From the NCBI RefSeq assembly GCF_011492965.1, contig NZ_CP045121.1:2666001-2730000 (forward strand): a stretch of 64,000 nucleotides of DNA, read 5' to 3'. The notes under the pieces are model-generated. The model had not been told where the DNA came from and did no database searches. It was given only the letters and a program-made list of their open reading frames with translations. Source of the DNA: Rubrobacter marinus. GTDB taxonomy: Bacteria; Actinomycetota; Rubrobacteria; Rubrobacterales; Rubrobacteraceae. The position numbers and the translations under genes were made by a program. Positions 17,231-25,600 of this stretch are shown piece by piece; position 1 is the stretch's first letter; every line of letters starts with the position of its first letter.

Positions 17231-19210
17231 CTACCTGACGACGCTGAAGTTCCAAGTCTTCGTCGTCCTCCGCCCCTGCGCGTCGGCGGCGACGATCCTG
17301 GCGACGTGACGGCCGCGCCGGAGCTTCCGGCTGGTGTAGGAGAGCGTATTCGTCGCCCGGTTGTAGGCGAAGTTCTTCACCTCGCGGTTGTCCAGGTACA
17401 GGCGCATGTTCCCCTTGGAGAGGTCGGTGCCGGAGTCGCTGACCCTCGCGACTAGCGTGGGCGTGAAGTCGCGGGTCCGGGAGTTGTGCCGGGGCCTGAG
17501 GGGCGTAACGACCGGGGCGGCGTTGGCCACCGGGCCGGGGTTCCCGCCCGACCCACTACCGGGGCTCCCGCCGCCGGGGCTCCCGCCGCCGGACCCACCC
17601 CCCGGGCTCCCGCCGCCGGAGTCGTCCTCCTCGAACAGTGGCGGCGCCTCGGAGATGGGCTTCGCCGGGACCGACGCCCAGGCCGGACCGCCCGAGCCGA
17701 CCTCGAACTGGGTCATCATGTCGTGGTCCTCGTGGACGAGGTTGTGGCAGTGCATCATGTACCTGCCCTTCTGGGGGCCGAACTTGATGAGCACCCTGAC
17801 CGTCTCGTTCTCGCCGACGTAGGCGACGTCCTTGGGGCCCCGCTCGTAGGGCCTGACGCCGGGGTTCGCCCCGTCGGTGCGCGAGAGGATCCTGAAGTCC
17901 ACGAGGTGGACGTGAATCGGGTGGAACCAGCCGCCGGACTTGTTGGTGAACTCCCAGATCTCCAGGCTGTCGGGCTGCGGGTTCGCGTCGACCCGGTTGG
18001 GGTCCCAGATCTCGTCGTTTATCGTCCACATGCCGCCCGTGCGCCCGAACTCGAACCGCCGGACGGGGAGGCCCGGCACCTCTTCGAGGTTCATGACCTC
18101 GTTGTGGGGGTTGAGGACCGCGGGCACCTCGTTGTTGGAGAGATCCTTCGCCTCCTCCTTCACGTCGAAGCGCATGACCTGTCCCGTCGTGGGGTAGTCG
18201 ACGTTGTTCTCGACCCCGAGGTTCTGGAGCACGATCTGCTGGTCGATCTCGTACTTCGCGAAGTCGATCACGAACTCGTAGCGCTCGGCCATCCCGACCA
18301 CCAGGTCTCTGGTTTCGACCCGCTCGGGCATCAGGCCCCCGTCGGTCCCGATCACCGTCAGCGGGTCGCCCGTGGAGAGGGCGAGCTTGAAGCCCCGGGA
18401 GATGGAGGCGTTGAGGACGCGGAAGCGGTACTTGCGCCGCTCCACCTCCATCACCGGCCACGGCCTCCCGTTCGCCAGGATCACGTCGCCGAACAAGCTG
18501 TCGTGCCCGCTGCGGCTCTCGCCGTCGTCGAAGATCAGCGAGCCGTCGGTGCCGAAGATCGCGTCCCTGAGGACGAGCGGGACGTCGTAGTCGCCCTTGG
18601 GAATGGGCAGCCGGTCCTCCAGCTCGTCGTGGGTGATGTAGAAGGCGGCGCAGCCCATATAGGCGTTGAGCGCGGTGTCGTGCACCCCGTGGTCGTGGTA
18701 CCACAGCGTGCGAGCGTCCTGGTTGTTCGGGTAGTGGTAGTCCTTGTACTCCCCCGGCGCGGTCGTGTCGTTGGCGTAGCCGTCGTACTGGGGCAGCGAG
18801 GCGTTGCCGTGCAGGTGCACCGACGTGTGCTTGTGGTCGATGTCGTCGATCTCGTTCTTGTGCCGCACGACGACGTTGCGTCCCTTCCTGACCTCGATCG
18901 TGGGCCCCGGGGTGATCCCCTCGTAGCCCCAGACCTCGGTCTTGGGGAGACCGGGGAGGATCTCCACCTCCTCGCACTTCATCGCCATCTCGTAGTAGTC
19001 GGTGGTCGCCGAGCTGTGCACGGGCTCGGCCACCGGCGGCTTTACGAAATCGAGCTGGAAGGGCGGCGGTAACTGCTCGGTCGGAAGGCGATCCGCCACC
19101 GCGATCTGGGTCCGCGCCATGCGCTCGAGGGGGAGCAGGAACGCCGCGCTCCCCAGGAGCCCCATCTTCAGCATGTCCTTGCGGGAGAACTCGCGGCTCG
19201 CTATTTCCAT
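17231..19210 (-). CDS. multicopper oxidase (CotA/bilirubin oxidase-like) with C-terminal Ig-like domain
   Basis: Exported three-domain laccase-type oxidase, 659 aa; couples one-electron oxidation of phenols, bilirubin-like compounds or metals to reduction of O2 to water. ATG 19210 (MEIASREFSRKDMLKMG) follows GGAAGGAG; a TTG at 19228 lies inside that site. The N-terminus SRKDMLKMGLLGSAAFLL resembles a Tat/Sec signal. All four copper motifs are present: HLHG, WYHDHGVH, HPIHVHLVDF and HCHNLVHEDHDMM, the last with the Met axial T1 ligand. After residue ~515 comes a Gly/Ser/Pro linker (GGGSPGGGSGGGSP) and a ~95-residue Ig-like module ending TKTWNFSVVR, an addition not found in plain CotA. Followed by the membrane-protein and lepB genes; preceded by CopC/CopD. 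Confidence 0.9.
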   Translation of the reverse strand: MEIASREFSRKDMLKMGLLGSAAFLLPLERMARTQIAVADRLPTEQLPPPFQLDFVKPPVAEPVHSSATTDYYEMAMKCEEVEILPGLPKTEVWGYEGITPGPTIEVRKGRNVVVRHKNEIDDIDHKHTSVHLHGNASLPQYDGYANDTTAPGEYKDYHYPNNQDARTLWYHDHGVHDTALNAYMGCAAFYITHDELEDRLPIPKGDYDVPLVLRDAIFGTDGSLIFDDGESRSGHDSLFGDVILANGRPWPVMEVERRKYRFRVLNASISRGFKLALSTGDPLTVIGTDGGLMPERVETRDLVVGMAERYEFVIDFAKYEIDQQIVLQNLGVENNVDYPTTGQVMRFDVKEEAKDLSNNEVPAVLNPHNEVMNLEEVPGLPVRRFEFGRTGGMWTINDEIWDPNRVDANPQPDSLEIWEFTNKSGGWFHPIHVHLVDFRILSRTDGANPGVRPYERGPKDVAYVGENETVRVLIKFGPQKGRYMMHCHNLVHEDHDMMTQFEVGSGGPAWASVPAKPISEAPPLFEEDDSGGGSPGGGSGGGSPGGGSPGSGSGGNPGPVANAAPVVTPLRPRHNSRTRDFTPTLVARVSDSGTDLSKGNMRLYLDNREVKNFAYNRATNTLSYTSRKLRRGRHVARIVAADAQGRRTTKTWNFSVVR

Positions 19211-19288
19211 CCGGGCGGCTCCTTCCAACTATCACATTCGATCCGAAATCTTCTGCTCTGAATGATGGAACGGAGCAACGCGAGAGGC

Positions 19289-19354
19289 ATCGCTCAAACA
19301 AGCGATCTTCCCCTAGCCCAAACGGGTGGAGGATGTCCTAGCCCAAATGAAGTA
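19289..19354 (-). promoter_or_regulatory. composite NarL-like element, copy F (second multicopper oxidase) with extra upstream site
   Basis: On the minus strand CCACCCG-TT-TGGGCTA (19314-19329), GGG, GAAGATCG, CTTGTTTG, AGCGAT. A second partial 7-2-7 site (TACTTCA-TT-TGGGCTA, 19339-19354) lies exactly 25 bp further upstream. This is the only copy with an obvious tandem site. Leader to ATG 19210 ~75 bases. Confidence 0.72.
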
Positions 19355-19413
19355 TACGAAATAAAAGATACTAAATGGAGGGAGGGGGGTTCGGCCGGGC
19401 CGGGTCCGGGGGC

Positions 19414-20430
19414 TCAGGGAGAGGCGTAGCTCGCCGGGGGCAGGGTCGTGAGGAACCCCGCGGCCAGGAGGACGCCGAAGGCCAGCACGAGCTCCGCGCC
19501 GACCATGCGGCCGAGCGGCCCCTTGCCGTTGTCGATCAGGTTGATCCCGCCGGCCGCGAGCATGAGCGCCACGAGGCCGAGCTTCATTATGAGGGCCCTG
19601 CCGTACGCCGTCTCCAGCGCCGCATCCAGGCTCGGCACGTTGAGCAGCGTCGCGTGCAGGCCCGTCGCCACGACGAGCAGGACGGCCGCCGTCGCCACCT
19701 TCGAGAAGCGACGCACCGCCGTCCGGAGGAGCTTCGACCGCTCGCCGGGCTCGAGCGCGCGGAGCGGCCCGAGCAGCATCGCGGGGAACCCGAGGAGCCC
19801 GCCGATCCAGAACGACGCCGCGACGACGTGCAGCCAGCTCGAAAGGAGCGGGAGGACGCCGGGCTCGGCCGCGGCGTGGCTCCCCTGCGCCAGCGTCACG
19901 AGGAGCAACGAACCGACGCCGGTCGCCGCCCACCACGGGGTCGCGCGCCGCTGGCGCGCCGCCCAGGTCGCCGCCAGGGCCGTCAGCCCGGCGAGGAGGA
20001 TGCGGGCGATCCAGAGCCAACCCGTCCGGGTCCCGAAGAGCGCCTCCCCGAAGAGGGCGGGGCCGAGAGCGTCCCCCGTGGCGCGCGCGGCGTAGATCGA
20101 GAGGTCCGCCACGCCCACGACCACGAGCGCCCCGGCGAGCGCCCAGGCCCCGCGCACGAAGGTCCGCCCCGCCTCCCCCACCCCGGCGTAAGGCCGACTC
20201 GCCGGGATCCAGACGACGGCCGCGAACGCCACGAGGCCCACGAGGAGCACCACGAGCCCCTGCGCCACGCCGCCCACGACGCCGGCCCCGATCTGGCCGG
20301 CGCCGAGCCCGCCCGCGTGGTCCATGTCCTGCGCCCGGACGGCCCGCGCCGGCAGGAGCAGGGCGGCGACCGCCCCTAAGAATAGAACCGCCCGCCGGGC
20401 GGAACCCCTTGTGTCGCTCCTAACGCCCAC
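19414..20430 (-). CDS. copD: CopD-family copper resistance membrane protein, 338 aa
   Basis: Multi-pass inner membrane protein of the CopD family, proposed to work with CopC in copper transport. An N-terminal signal-like segment (AVLFLGAVAALLLPARAVRA) is followed by a Met/His motif (AQDMDHAGG) and about eight helices, including the typical SSWLHVVAASFWIGGLL with conserved His and Trp, and a late GLHATLLN segment. Its start overlaps the copC stop by 11 bp, so the two are translated together. Placed directly upstream of a multicopper oxidase, it may supply copper to the exported oxidases; this is inferred from neighbourhood. Confidence 0.85.
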   Translation of the reverse strand: MGVRSDTRGSARRAVLFLGAVAALLLPARAVRAQDMDHAGGLGAGQIGAGVVGGVAQGLVVLLVGLVAFAAVVWIPASRPYAGVGEAGRTFVRGAWALAGALVVVGVADLSIYAARATGDALGPALFGEALFGTRTGWLWIARILLAGLTALAATWAARQRRATPWWAATGVGSLLLVTLAQGSHAAAEPGVLPLLSSWLHVVAASFWIGGLLGFPAMLLGPLRALEPGERSKLLRTAVRRFSKVATAAVLLVVATGLHATLLNVPSLDAALETAYGRALIMKLGLVALMLAAGGINLIDNGKGPLGRMVGAELVLAFGVLLAAGFLTTLPPASYASP

Positions 20431-20992
20431 GCCCGCGCAACGAAAGCCCCAGCAGGACGACCACGCCGAGCGCCAGAGCGGCGTAGAGCGTGCCCGAGCC
20501 GAAGCCCCCGGTCTCCGTCGAGCCCTCGCCGCCGGACCTCGAGGCGGCCTCCTCGGGCTCGACGGGGGCCCCGCCGGCCTGGTCCTCCTGCGTCGTGTCG
20601 GCCGCCTGCGAGGAGGAGGCGGCGACGTCGAAGGAGTACTCGCCGGAGACCGGGTCCCCGTCGGCGCTCGTCACGGTCCACTCGACGGTGTAGGAGCCAG
20701 CGGGGAGCTCCTCCCGCAAGCTGGCCACCACGACCCTGGCGTCGTTCGGGTCCGACCGCCCGTCGTCCCCGTCCACGCGGTTCCCCCCCGAGTCGTAGAC
20801 CTCTACCGGGTTGAAGGCGGCCTCGACGGGCTCGCCGAAGGAGAGCCTGACCTCGCTCGGGGCCTGTTCCAGGCTCTCGCCCTCGGCGGGAGCGGCGCTC
20901 TCGAGCTCGGCGTGCGCGAGCGCGGGGACCGCGGCTACGACCGTCAAGAAGGCGGAACAAACCAGGATCCTCAGCCAGCGAGCCCGAAACAT
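20420..20992 (-). CDS. copC: CopC-domain copper-binding protein with membrane anchor, 190 aa
   Basis: Exported copper chaperone. Sec signal peptide (LRILVCSAFLTVVAAVPALA) is followed by mature HAELESAAPAEGE, which puts a His at the first mature residue, the Cu(II) ligand position of CopC/YobA proteins. The conserved PSEVRLSFGEPVEAAFNPVEVYD and YTVEWTVTSADGDPVSGEYSF segments complete the ~95-residue beta-barrel. A disordered acidic linker leads to a C-terminal helix (LYAALALGVVVLLGLSL) and RGRGR stop-transfer end, so the chaperone stays on the membrane surface. Translationally coupled to copD. Confidence 0.9.
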   Translation of the reverse strand: MFRARWLRILVCSAFLTVVAAVPALAHAELESAAPAEGESLEQAPSEVRLSFGEPVEAAFNPVEVYDSGGNRVDGDDGRSDPNDARVVVASLREELPAGSYTVEWTVTSADGDPVSGEYSFDVAASSSQAADTTQEDQAGGAPVEPEEAASRSGGEGSTETGGFGSGTLYAALALGVVVLLGLSLRGRGR

Positions 20993-21134
20993 CGATCAAC
21001 CTCCCTCAAGCATCTGCGACACCGCACGCCGATATTTTGTAGCGGCCCGAATCGCCCGGGCATCCCCTATATGGGCCAGTTTTCCGCCGGCCCGTGATAC
21101 CGGAAGCTTACCAGCAACCGCCGCGACGGACCTT

Positions 21135-21175
21135 ATGGTACGTTTGTACCAGAGAAAGTTAGCCCAAAAGTACGA
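21135..21175 (-). promoter_or_regulatory. composite NarL-like element, copy L (copC), degenerate
   Basis: On the minus strand TCGTACT-TT-TGGGCTA (21160-21175), ACT, TTCTCTGG, TACAAACG, TACCAT. The central AAAGATCG box is lost but spacing is kept and TACCAT fits TANNNT. A second partial match to the downstream half (GGAAAACTGGCCCAT) lies at about 21070-21085. Leader to ATG 20992 ~135 bases. Confidence 0.45.
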
Positions 21176-21306
21176 GGCGGGCCCGAAGCCCGTACGCGAC
21201 AATATCTCCATTACCGGCCGGCGCGGCCTATTACCCCCCTCCTATCCGCGCCGGCCGACCTCTCTAGCGTAAAGAGACCGAGCGGCGGCTTCGAGGAAGG
21301 CGGGCC

Positions 21307-21645
21307 TCAGCCCGTGCTGGCCGCGCGTTGCGGGGCGCGCACGATGTCCAGGAGGTCCGAGAGCTGCAGGTCGTCGACCGTCGAACACTCGCCGTCGAGG
21401 CACACCTCGGAGAGGGAGCCGCAATCGGGGTAGAGCTCGACCCAGCTCGCGACCTGTTCCCGTACCACCTCGGTGGCCCTGCTGCACACCACGAGATCCG
21501 GGCGCAGGCGCCGCACCTCCCGGGTCAGATACCGGTGCTCCACCTCGAAGACGGCGGCGTTGGGGCAGAGCACCCGTAGGGCCACGGAGACGGCCTCCCC
21601 GTAGGATCTGAGTTCATTCGAGACGAGTATGCGTTTGGTGTCCAT
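21307..21645 (-). CDS. degenerate receiver-like protein, 112 aa (paralogue of 32184-32525)
   Basis: Family not recognised by name. It begins KRILVSNELRSYGEAVSVAL, resembling the first strand and helix of a response-regulator receiver. But the strand that should carry the phosphorylated Asp reads PDLVVCSRATEVV, so phosphorylation in the usual way is not expected. A conserved SWVELYPDCG motif follows. A protein of nearly identical length at 32184-32525 shares NE-x-RSY-x-EA, EVRR, P-x-LV-V/I-CSR-x-T and WVELYPD-x-G. Both are next to a NarL-type regulator and both have the NarL-like element. Probable role: non-canonical partner or antagonist of the adjacent regulator (inference). Shorter by one domain than a full LuxR regulator, with no HTH. 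Confidence 0.75.
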   Translation of the reverse strand: MDTKRILVSNELRSYGEAVSVALRVLCPNAAVFEVEHRYLTREVRRLRPDLVVCSRATEVVREQVASWVELYPDCGSLSEVCLDGECSTVDDLQLSDLLDIVRAPQRAASTG

Positions 21646-21678
21646 GGGAGCAATATAAGGCCCGTTCCCAACCCGGCC

Positions 21679-21719
21679 ATCGTATAAATGGGCGATCTTT
21701 GCCTAGCCTCGTTGGGCTA
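21679..21719 (-). promoter_or_regulatory. composite NarL-like element, copy G (small receiver-like gene)
   Basis: On the minus strand TAGCCCA-AC-GAGGCTA (21704-21719), GGC, AAAGATCG, CCCATTTA, TACGAT (TANNNT match). The box is ~35 bp from ATG 21645. Confidence 0.75.
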
Positions 21720-21804
21720 GCCTCGGAGGCCACCCCGCAGGAGCCGCGGGAGCGTGCGAACAGCGCGCAGAAGCCGCCCGACGGCAGCCGGGGGATCTCC
21801 CCTA

Positions 21805-21825
21805 TCGGGCGCCCGGAGCGCCCGA
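21805..21825 (-). terminator. hairpin after response regulator gene
   Basis: TCGGGCGC / GCGCCCGA stem of 8 bp with a five-base loop, ~35 bp past the regulator stop. No T-run follows. Confidence 0.4.
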
Positions 21826-21859
21826 AGCGCCGCAGGCCCTCGAAAGGGGAGTCAGGCGA

Positions 21860-22543
21860 TCAGCCGATCTCGACGACCCCGTAGCGCACGGCGAAGACGA
21901 GGGCTTGCAGGCGCGAGTGCACGCCGAGCTTGTTCAGGATGTTCACCATGTGGGTGCGCTCGGTCTCGAAGGTGATGTGGAGCTTGGCGGCGATCTGCTT
22001 GCTGTCGAGGCCCTCGGCGAGGGCTTGCAGCACCTCGCGCTCGCGCCGGGTGAGCCTGTCGATGGAGCGCCGCGCCTCCTGCTCCTCCTGGCGCTTGCGG
22101 CTCACCACGCGCAGCATCTCGATCACCTGGTTCGGCGAGAGCAGGACCTCGCCCGCCCGCATCCTGCGCACCGCGTCGACGATGTCGTGCAGACCGGCGG
22201 ACTTGTGCAGGACCCCCGAGGCGCCGGCCTCCACTGCCTCGGCGAACTGCGCCGGGTCCAGGGACGCGCTCAAGACCAGTGTGGAGATGTTCATCTTGCC
22301 GTCGGCGATCTCCCTGATGAAGTCCGCCCCGGAACCGTCCGGAAGGGCAAGGTCGACGACGGCGGCGTCCACGGACTCCGCCGCGATGGCCTCGCGCGCC
22401 TCGGCTATCGAGCCCGCCTGCGCCACGACCGTGAACTCGTCCTCCCGGCCGAACACCAGCGCCAGGGCCTGACGGAAGGAAGCATGGTCCTCAACGAGCA
22501 GTATGCGCATAGTCCGATTCTCCACCCCGTCCTCGGTGATCAT
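21860..22543 (-). CDS. NarL/FixJ-type response regulator, 227 aa
   Basis: Two-domain transcription regulator. Receiver (~12-130): MRILLVEDH acidic pocket, phospho-acceptor Asp in AAVVDLALPDGSG, Ser/Thr in TLVLSASLD, and Lys in GVLHKSAG. C-terminal LuxR HTH (~165-225): LTRREREVLQALAEGLDSKQIAAKLHITFETERTHM..., with the usual -VN-ILNKLGVHSRLQAL ending. ATG 22543 follows GAGAGAGG; ATG 22510 (MRILLVED) follows GGTGGAG and is equally possible. It lies 97 bp after the LOV kinase gene on the same strand and is its likely partner. A NarL-like element sits in the gap, so it probably controls its own transcription. Closest relative in the window: the regulator at 31416-32111. Confidence 0.9.
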   Translation of the reverse strand: MITEDGVENRTMRILLVEDHASFRQALALVFGREDEFTVVAQAGSIAEAREAIAAESVDAAVVDLALPDGSGADFIREIADGKMNISTLVLSASLDPAQFAEAVEAGASGVLHKSAGLHDIVDAVRRMRAGEVLLSPNQVIEMLRVVSRKRQEEQEARRSIDRLTRREREVLQALAEGLDSKQIAAKLHITFETERTHMVNILNKLGVHSRLQALVFAVRYGVVEIG

Positions 22544-22577
22544 ATACCTCTCTCGGTCGAGTTTACGCCCCGTGATG

Positions 22578-22618
22578 ATAGCCACGCCCCTGCATTTTTG
22601 CATGGTACAGATGGGCTA
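22578..22618 (-). promoter_or_regulatory. composite NarL-like element, copy H (response regulator, between kinase and regulator)
   Basis: On the minus strand TAGCCCA-TC-TGTACCA (22603-22618), TGC, AAAAATGC, AGGGGCGT, GGCTAT. One half-site is perfect and the other degenerate; spacing matches the other copies. Implies autoregulation independent of kinase read-through. Confidence 0.55.
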
Positions 22619-22639
22619 GATTGCCTTGATTCGTATGCA

Positions 22640-25600
22640 TTAGGCACCCGCGTGCGCCTCCAGGTCGTCCGGCGTCTGGAGCATGAGGGCCAGGGGGGCG
22701 AAGAAGCGGACCGTCGTGCCCCGCCCGGGCGCGCTCCTGACCTCGAGCTCGCCCCCGAGCCCGGAGGCCCGCTGCTTCATCGAGGAGGACCCGATGCCCC
22801 CCTGGGGAGCCGTGGCGTCGAAGCCGCGCCCGTCGTCGGAGACCTCGGCCCACAGAAGGTCCCCTTCCAGCCCCAGCGAGACCTTTATCCGCTGCGCGCC
22901 GGAGTGGCGCCGGGCGTTGTTTATGGCCTCCTGCAGCACGCGCACGAGCTCCCTGCCCTGCCTCTCCGGCAGGGTGGACGGGAAGCCCTCGCCGATCTCC
23001 AGCTCGACCTCGAACCTGCCGCGGGACATCCGGCGGTTCAGCTCCACGAGCGACCGCAGCGAGGCGGAGAAGGAGTGCTCCAGGCTCTCCTGAAGGCGCA
23101 TCTCGAAGATCGCGGCGCGCAGCCCCTCGACCGAGCGCCGGAGGGCCTCGGCGGTGTCCGCGAGGCCCTCTTCCTTCCCGTTCTCGGAGAAAGCCTCGCG
23201 TATCTGGACGTCCTGGAGGGCGTAGACGAGGTCGGAGAGCACCTCGTCGTGCAGGTCGCGGGCGATGCGGCGCCTCTCCTCCTCGCGCACCTCGCGCATC
23301 CTCTGCTCCGCCCGCTTTCGCTCGGTGATGTCGCGGACGACGCCGCACACGACCTCCCCGTGGCCGCCGTAGGAGATGAGGCTGCCGGTCACCTCGACGT
23401 CGACCGTGGAGCCGTCCTTGCGCCGGTAGAGCCTCTCTCCGACCTTGTGGTACCTGCGTTGCACGACCTGACGGACGTTGGAGTCCACGCTCTCCCCGCC
23501 CCCGTCGGCGACCATATCCAGGATGGTCATCCCCCTGAACTCCTCGGCGGTGTAGCCGAACAGCTTCTGGCAGGCCGTGTTCGTCTCCAGGATGCGCTTG
23601 GTGGAGGCGTCGAAGAGGAAGAGGCACTCCGCCGTCTGCTCCACCACCGCCCGGTAGCGCTCCTCGCTCTCCCTCAGCTCCGCCTCGGCCCGCTTGCGCT
23701 CGGTGACGTCCTGGAACTCCAGGACCGCCCCGACCCTCTCGCCGTCGCGGTCCAGCGGGGAGACCGAACAGGAGACCGGGAAGAACGTCCCGTCCTTGCG
23801 CACGAAGACCTCCTCGACCTTCGTCACCCCGGTCGAGGCCGGGTCCAGGGCCTCCCCGAGCGGGCACTCGGAGATCGGGTAGTGGCTCCCGTCGGGACGG
23901 GTGTGGTGGACGGAGTCGTGCAGAGTCCTGCCCCGGAGCTCCTCCAGGGTGTATCCGGTAGCCGCCTCCGCCGCGGGGTTCATAAACGTGGGACAGCCCA
24001 TGACGTCCATCATGAAGAGGCAGGAGGCGGCGTTGTCCGTGATGGTCTTGTTAAGCTGGCTCTGGTAGCGCAGAGCCTCCTCGGCCTCCTTGCGCTCGGT
24101 GACGTCGCGGGAGTTGACCACGACGCCCCGCACGCTCGGGTCGGAGAGGAGGTCCGTGGCCGCGGACTCGAGGTAGCGCCACGAGCCGTCCGCGTGGAGG
24201 AAGCGGTACTCGACGCGCGCCTGCTCCGCCCTCGAGAGCGCCTCGGTGAAGGCCTCGGCCACCGTGCGGGCGTCCTCCGGGTGCACGTAGTCGAAGGCGC
24301 TGTTCCCGACCATGTCCTCCGGCCGGTGGCCCAGGATGCGCTCGACCGCGGGGCTCTGGTAGCGGATGGTGCCGCCGGCGTCGAGCACCGAGACGATGTC
24401 GGAGGCGTTCCTGACGAGGGAACCGAACCGCTCCTCGCTCCGGCGCACCGACTCGAAGAGCCTGGCGTTGTCTATGGCGATCGCGGCCTGCGCCGCGAGC
24501 CCGATGGCGAGCTTCTCCTCGCGCTCCCCGAAGACCCCGGGCTCGGGGTGGCCGAAGAAGAGGCCGCCGAGCGCCTCGCCCGAGCGGGAGACCACCGGCA
24601 CGGCGAGGTAGCTCGCCACGGGCAGGTGCCCCTCCGGCATGCCGTGGTGGGGGGCATTCTTGCCGTAGCGCGGGTCCTCCCTGATATCCGCCGAGCGCAC
24701 GGGCCCGGTCGCCATAAACGTGGGGCCGAAGACCTCCGTGGCACGCGGCATGGGGAACCTGGAGAAGGCCTCGCGCGGGACGCCCGAGATGGTGTAGAGC
24801 GTGTAGGTTTCGCCCTCGTTGCCGAGTACGTTGTAGAAGAATGCCCCGAAACGGGCGCCGGTCAGCGCGGTGGCCTCGTCGGTCACGGCCTGCACCAGCT
24901 TCTGGAGGTCGAGCTCGGACGAGATCAGGCGTCCGATGCTGTTCACCTTCTCCAGCGTCTCGGTCTGCTCGCGCAGCGCCTCCTCGGCCAGCTCCCGCTC
25001 GCGGATCTCCCGCTGTGCCTCCTCGTAGAGCCTGGCGTTGTCCACGGACATCGCCGCGCGGCGGGCCAGCTCCTCCGCCAGCTCCAGATCGTCCGGCCCG
25101 TAGTGCCGGCCGCTCTCGGCCGCGATGAACGTGATCGCCCCGAGCGTTCGGTCGCGGGCGACGAGCGGCACGACCATGGACGACCTGAGCTCGAGCTCGC
25201 GCAGGATCTCCCGCTGCTCGTCGCCGAGGCCGGCCGCGTCCAGCATCTCCTCGGAGATCTCGGGCACGACCTGCGAGAGCCCCGAGCGGAGCACCGCGTA
25301 CACCCCGTGCGGGGCGCCCGGATCGGGCGGAAAGCGCTCGTGCAGCCCCCACGCGAGGTCCACCTTCTCCGGGTCGGGGTGCGCCACCGCGAGGCGGATG
25401 AGCCTGCCGTCTTCGTCCAGCATGTCCACCGCGCACCAGTCCGCGAGGGCCGGCACCACCAGTTGCGCCAGGCGCCTCAGGGTCGCCCGGTAGTCGAGGG
25501 AGGACGAGAGCACGGTCCCGGCATCGGCGAGGAAGCGCTGTGCCTCCTCGGCCTTTTTGCGCTCCGTGATCTCCAGGGCGGTCCCGACGAAGCGTACCGC

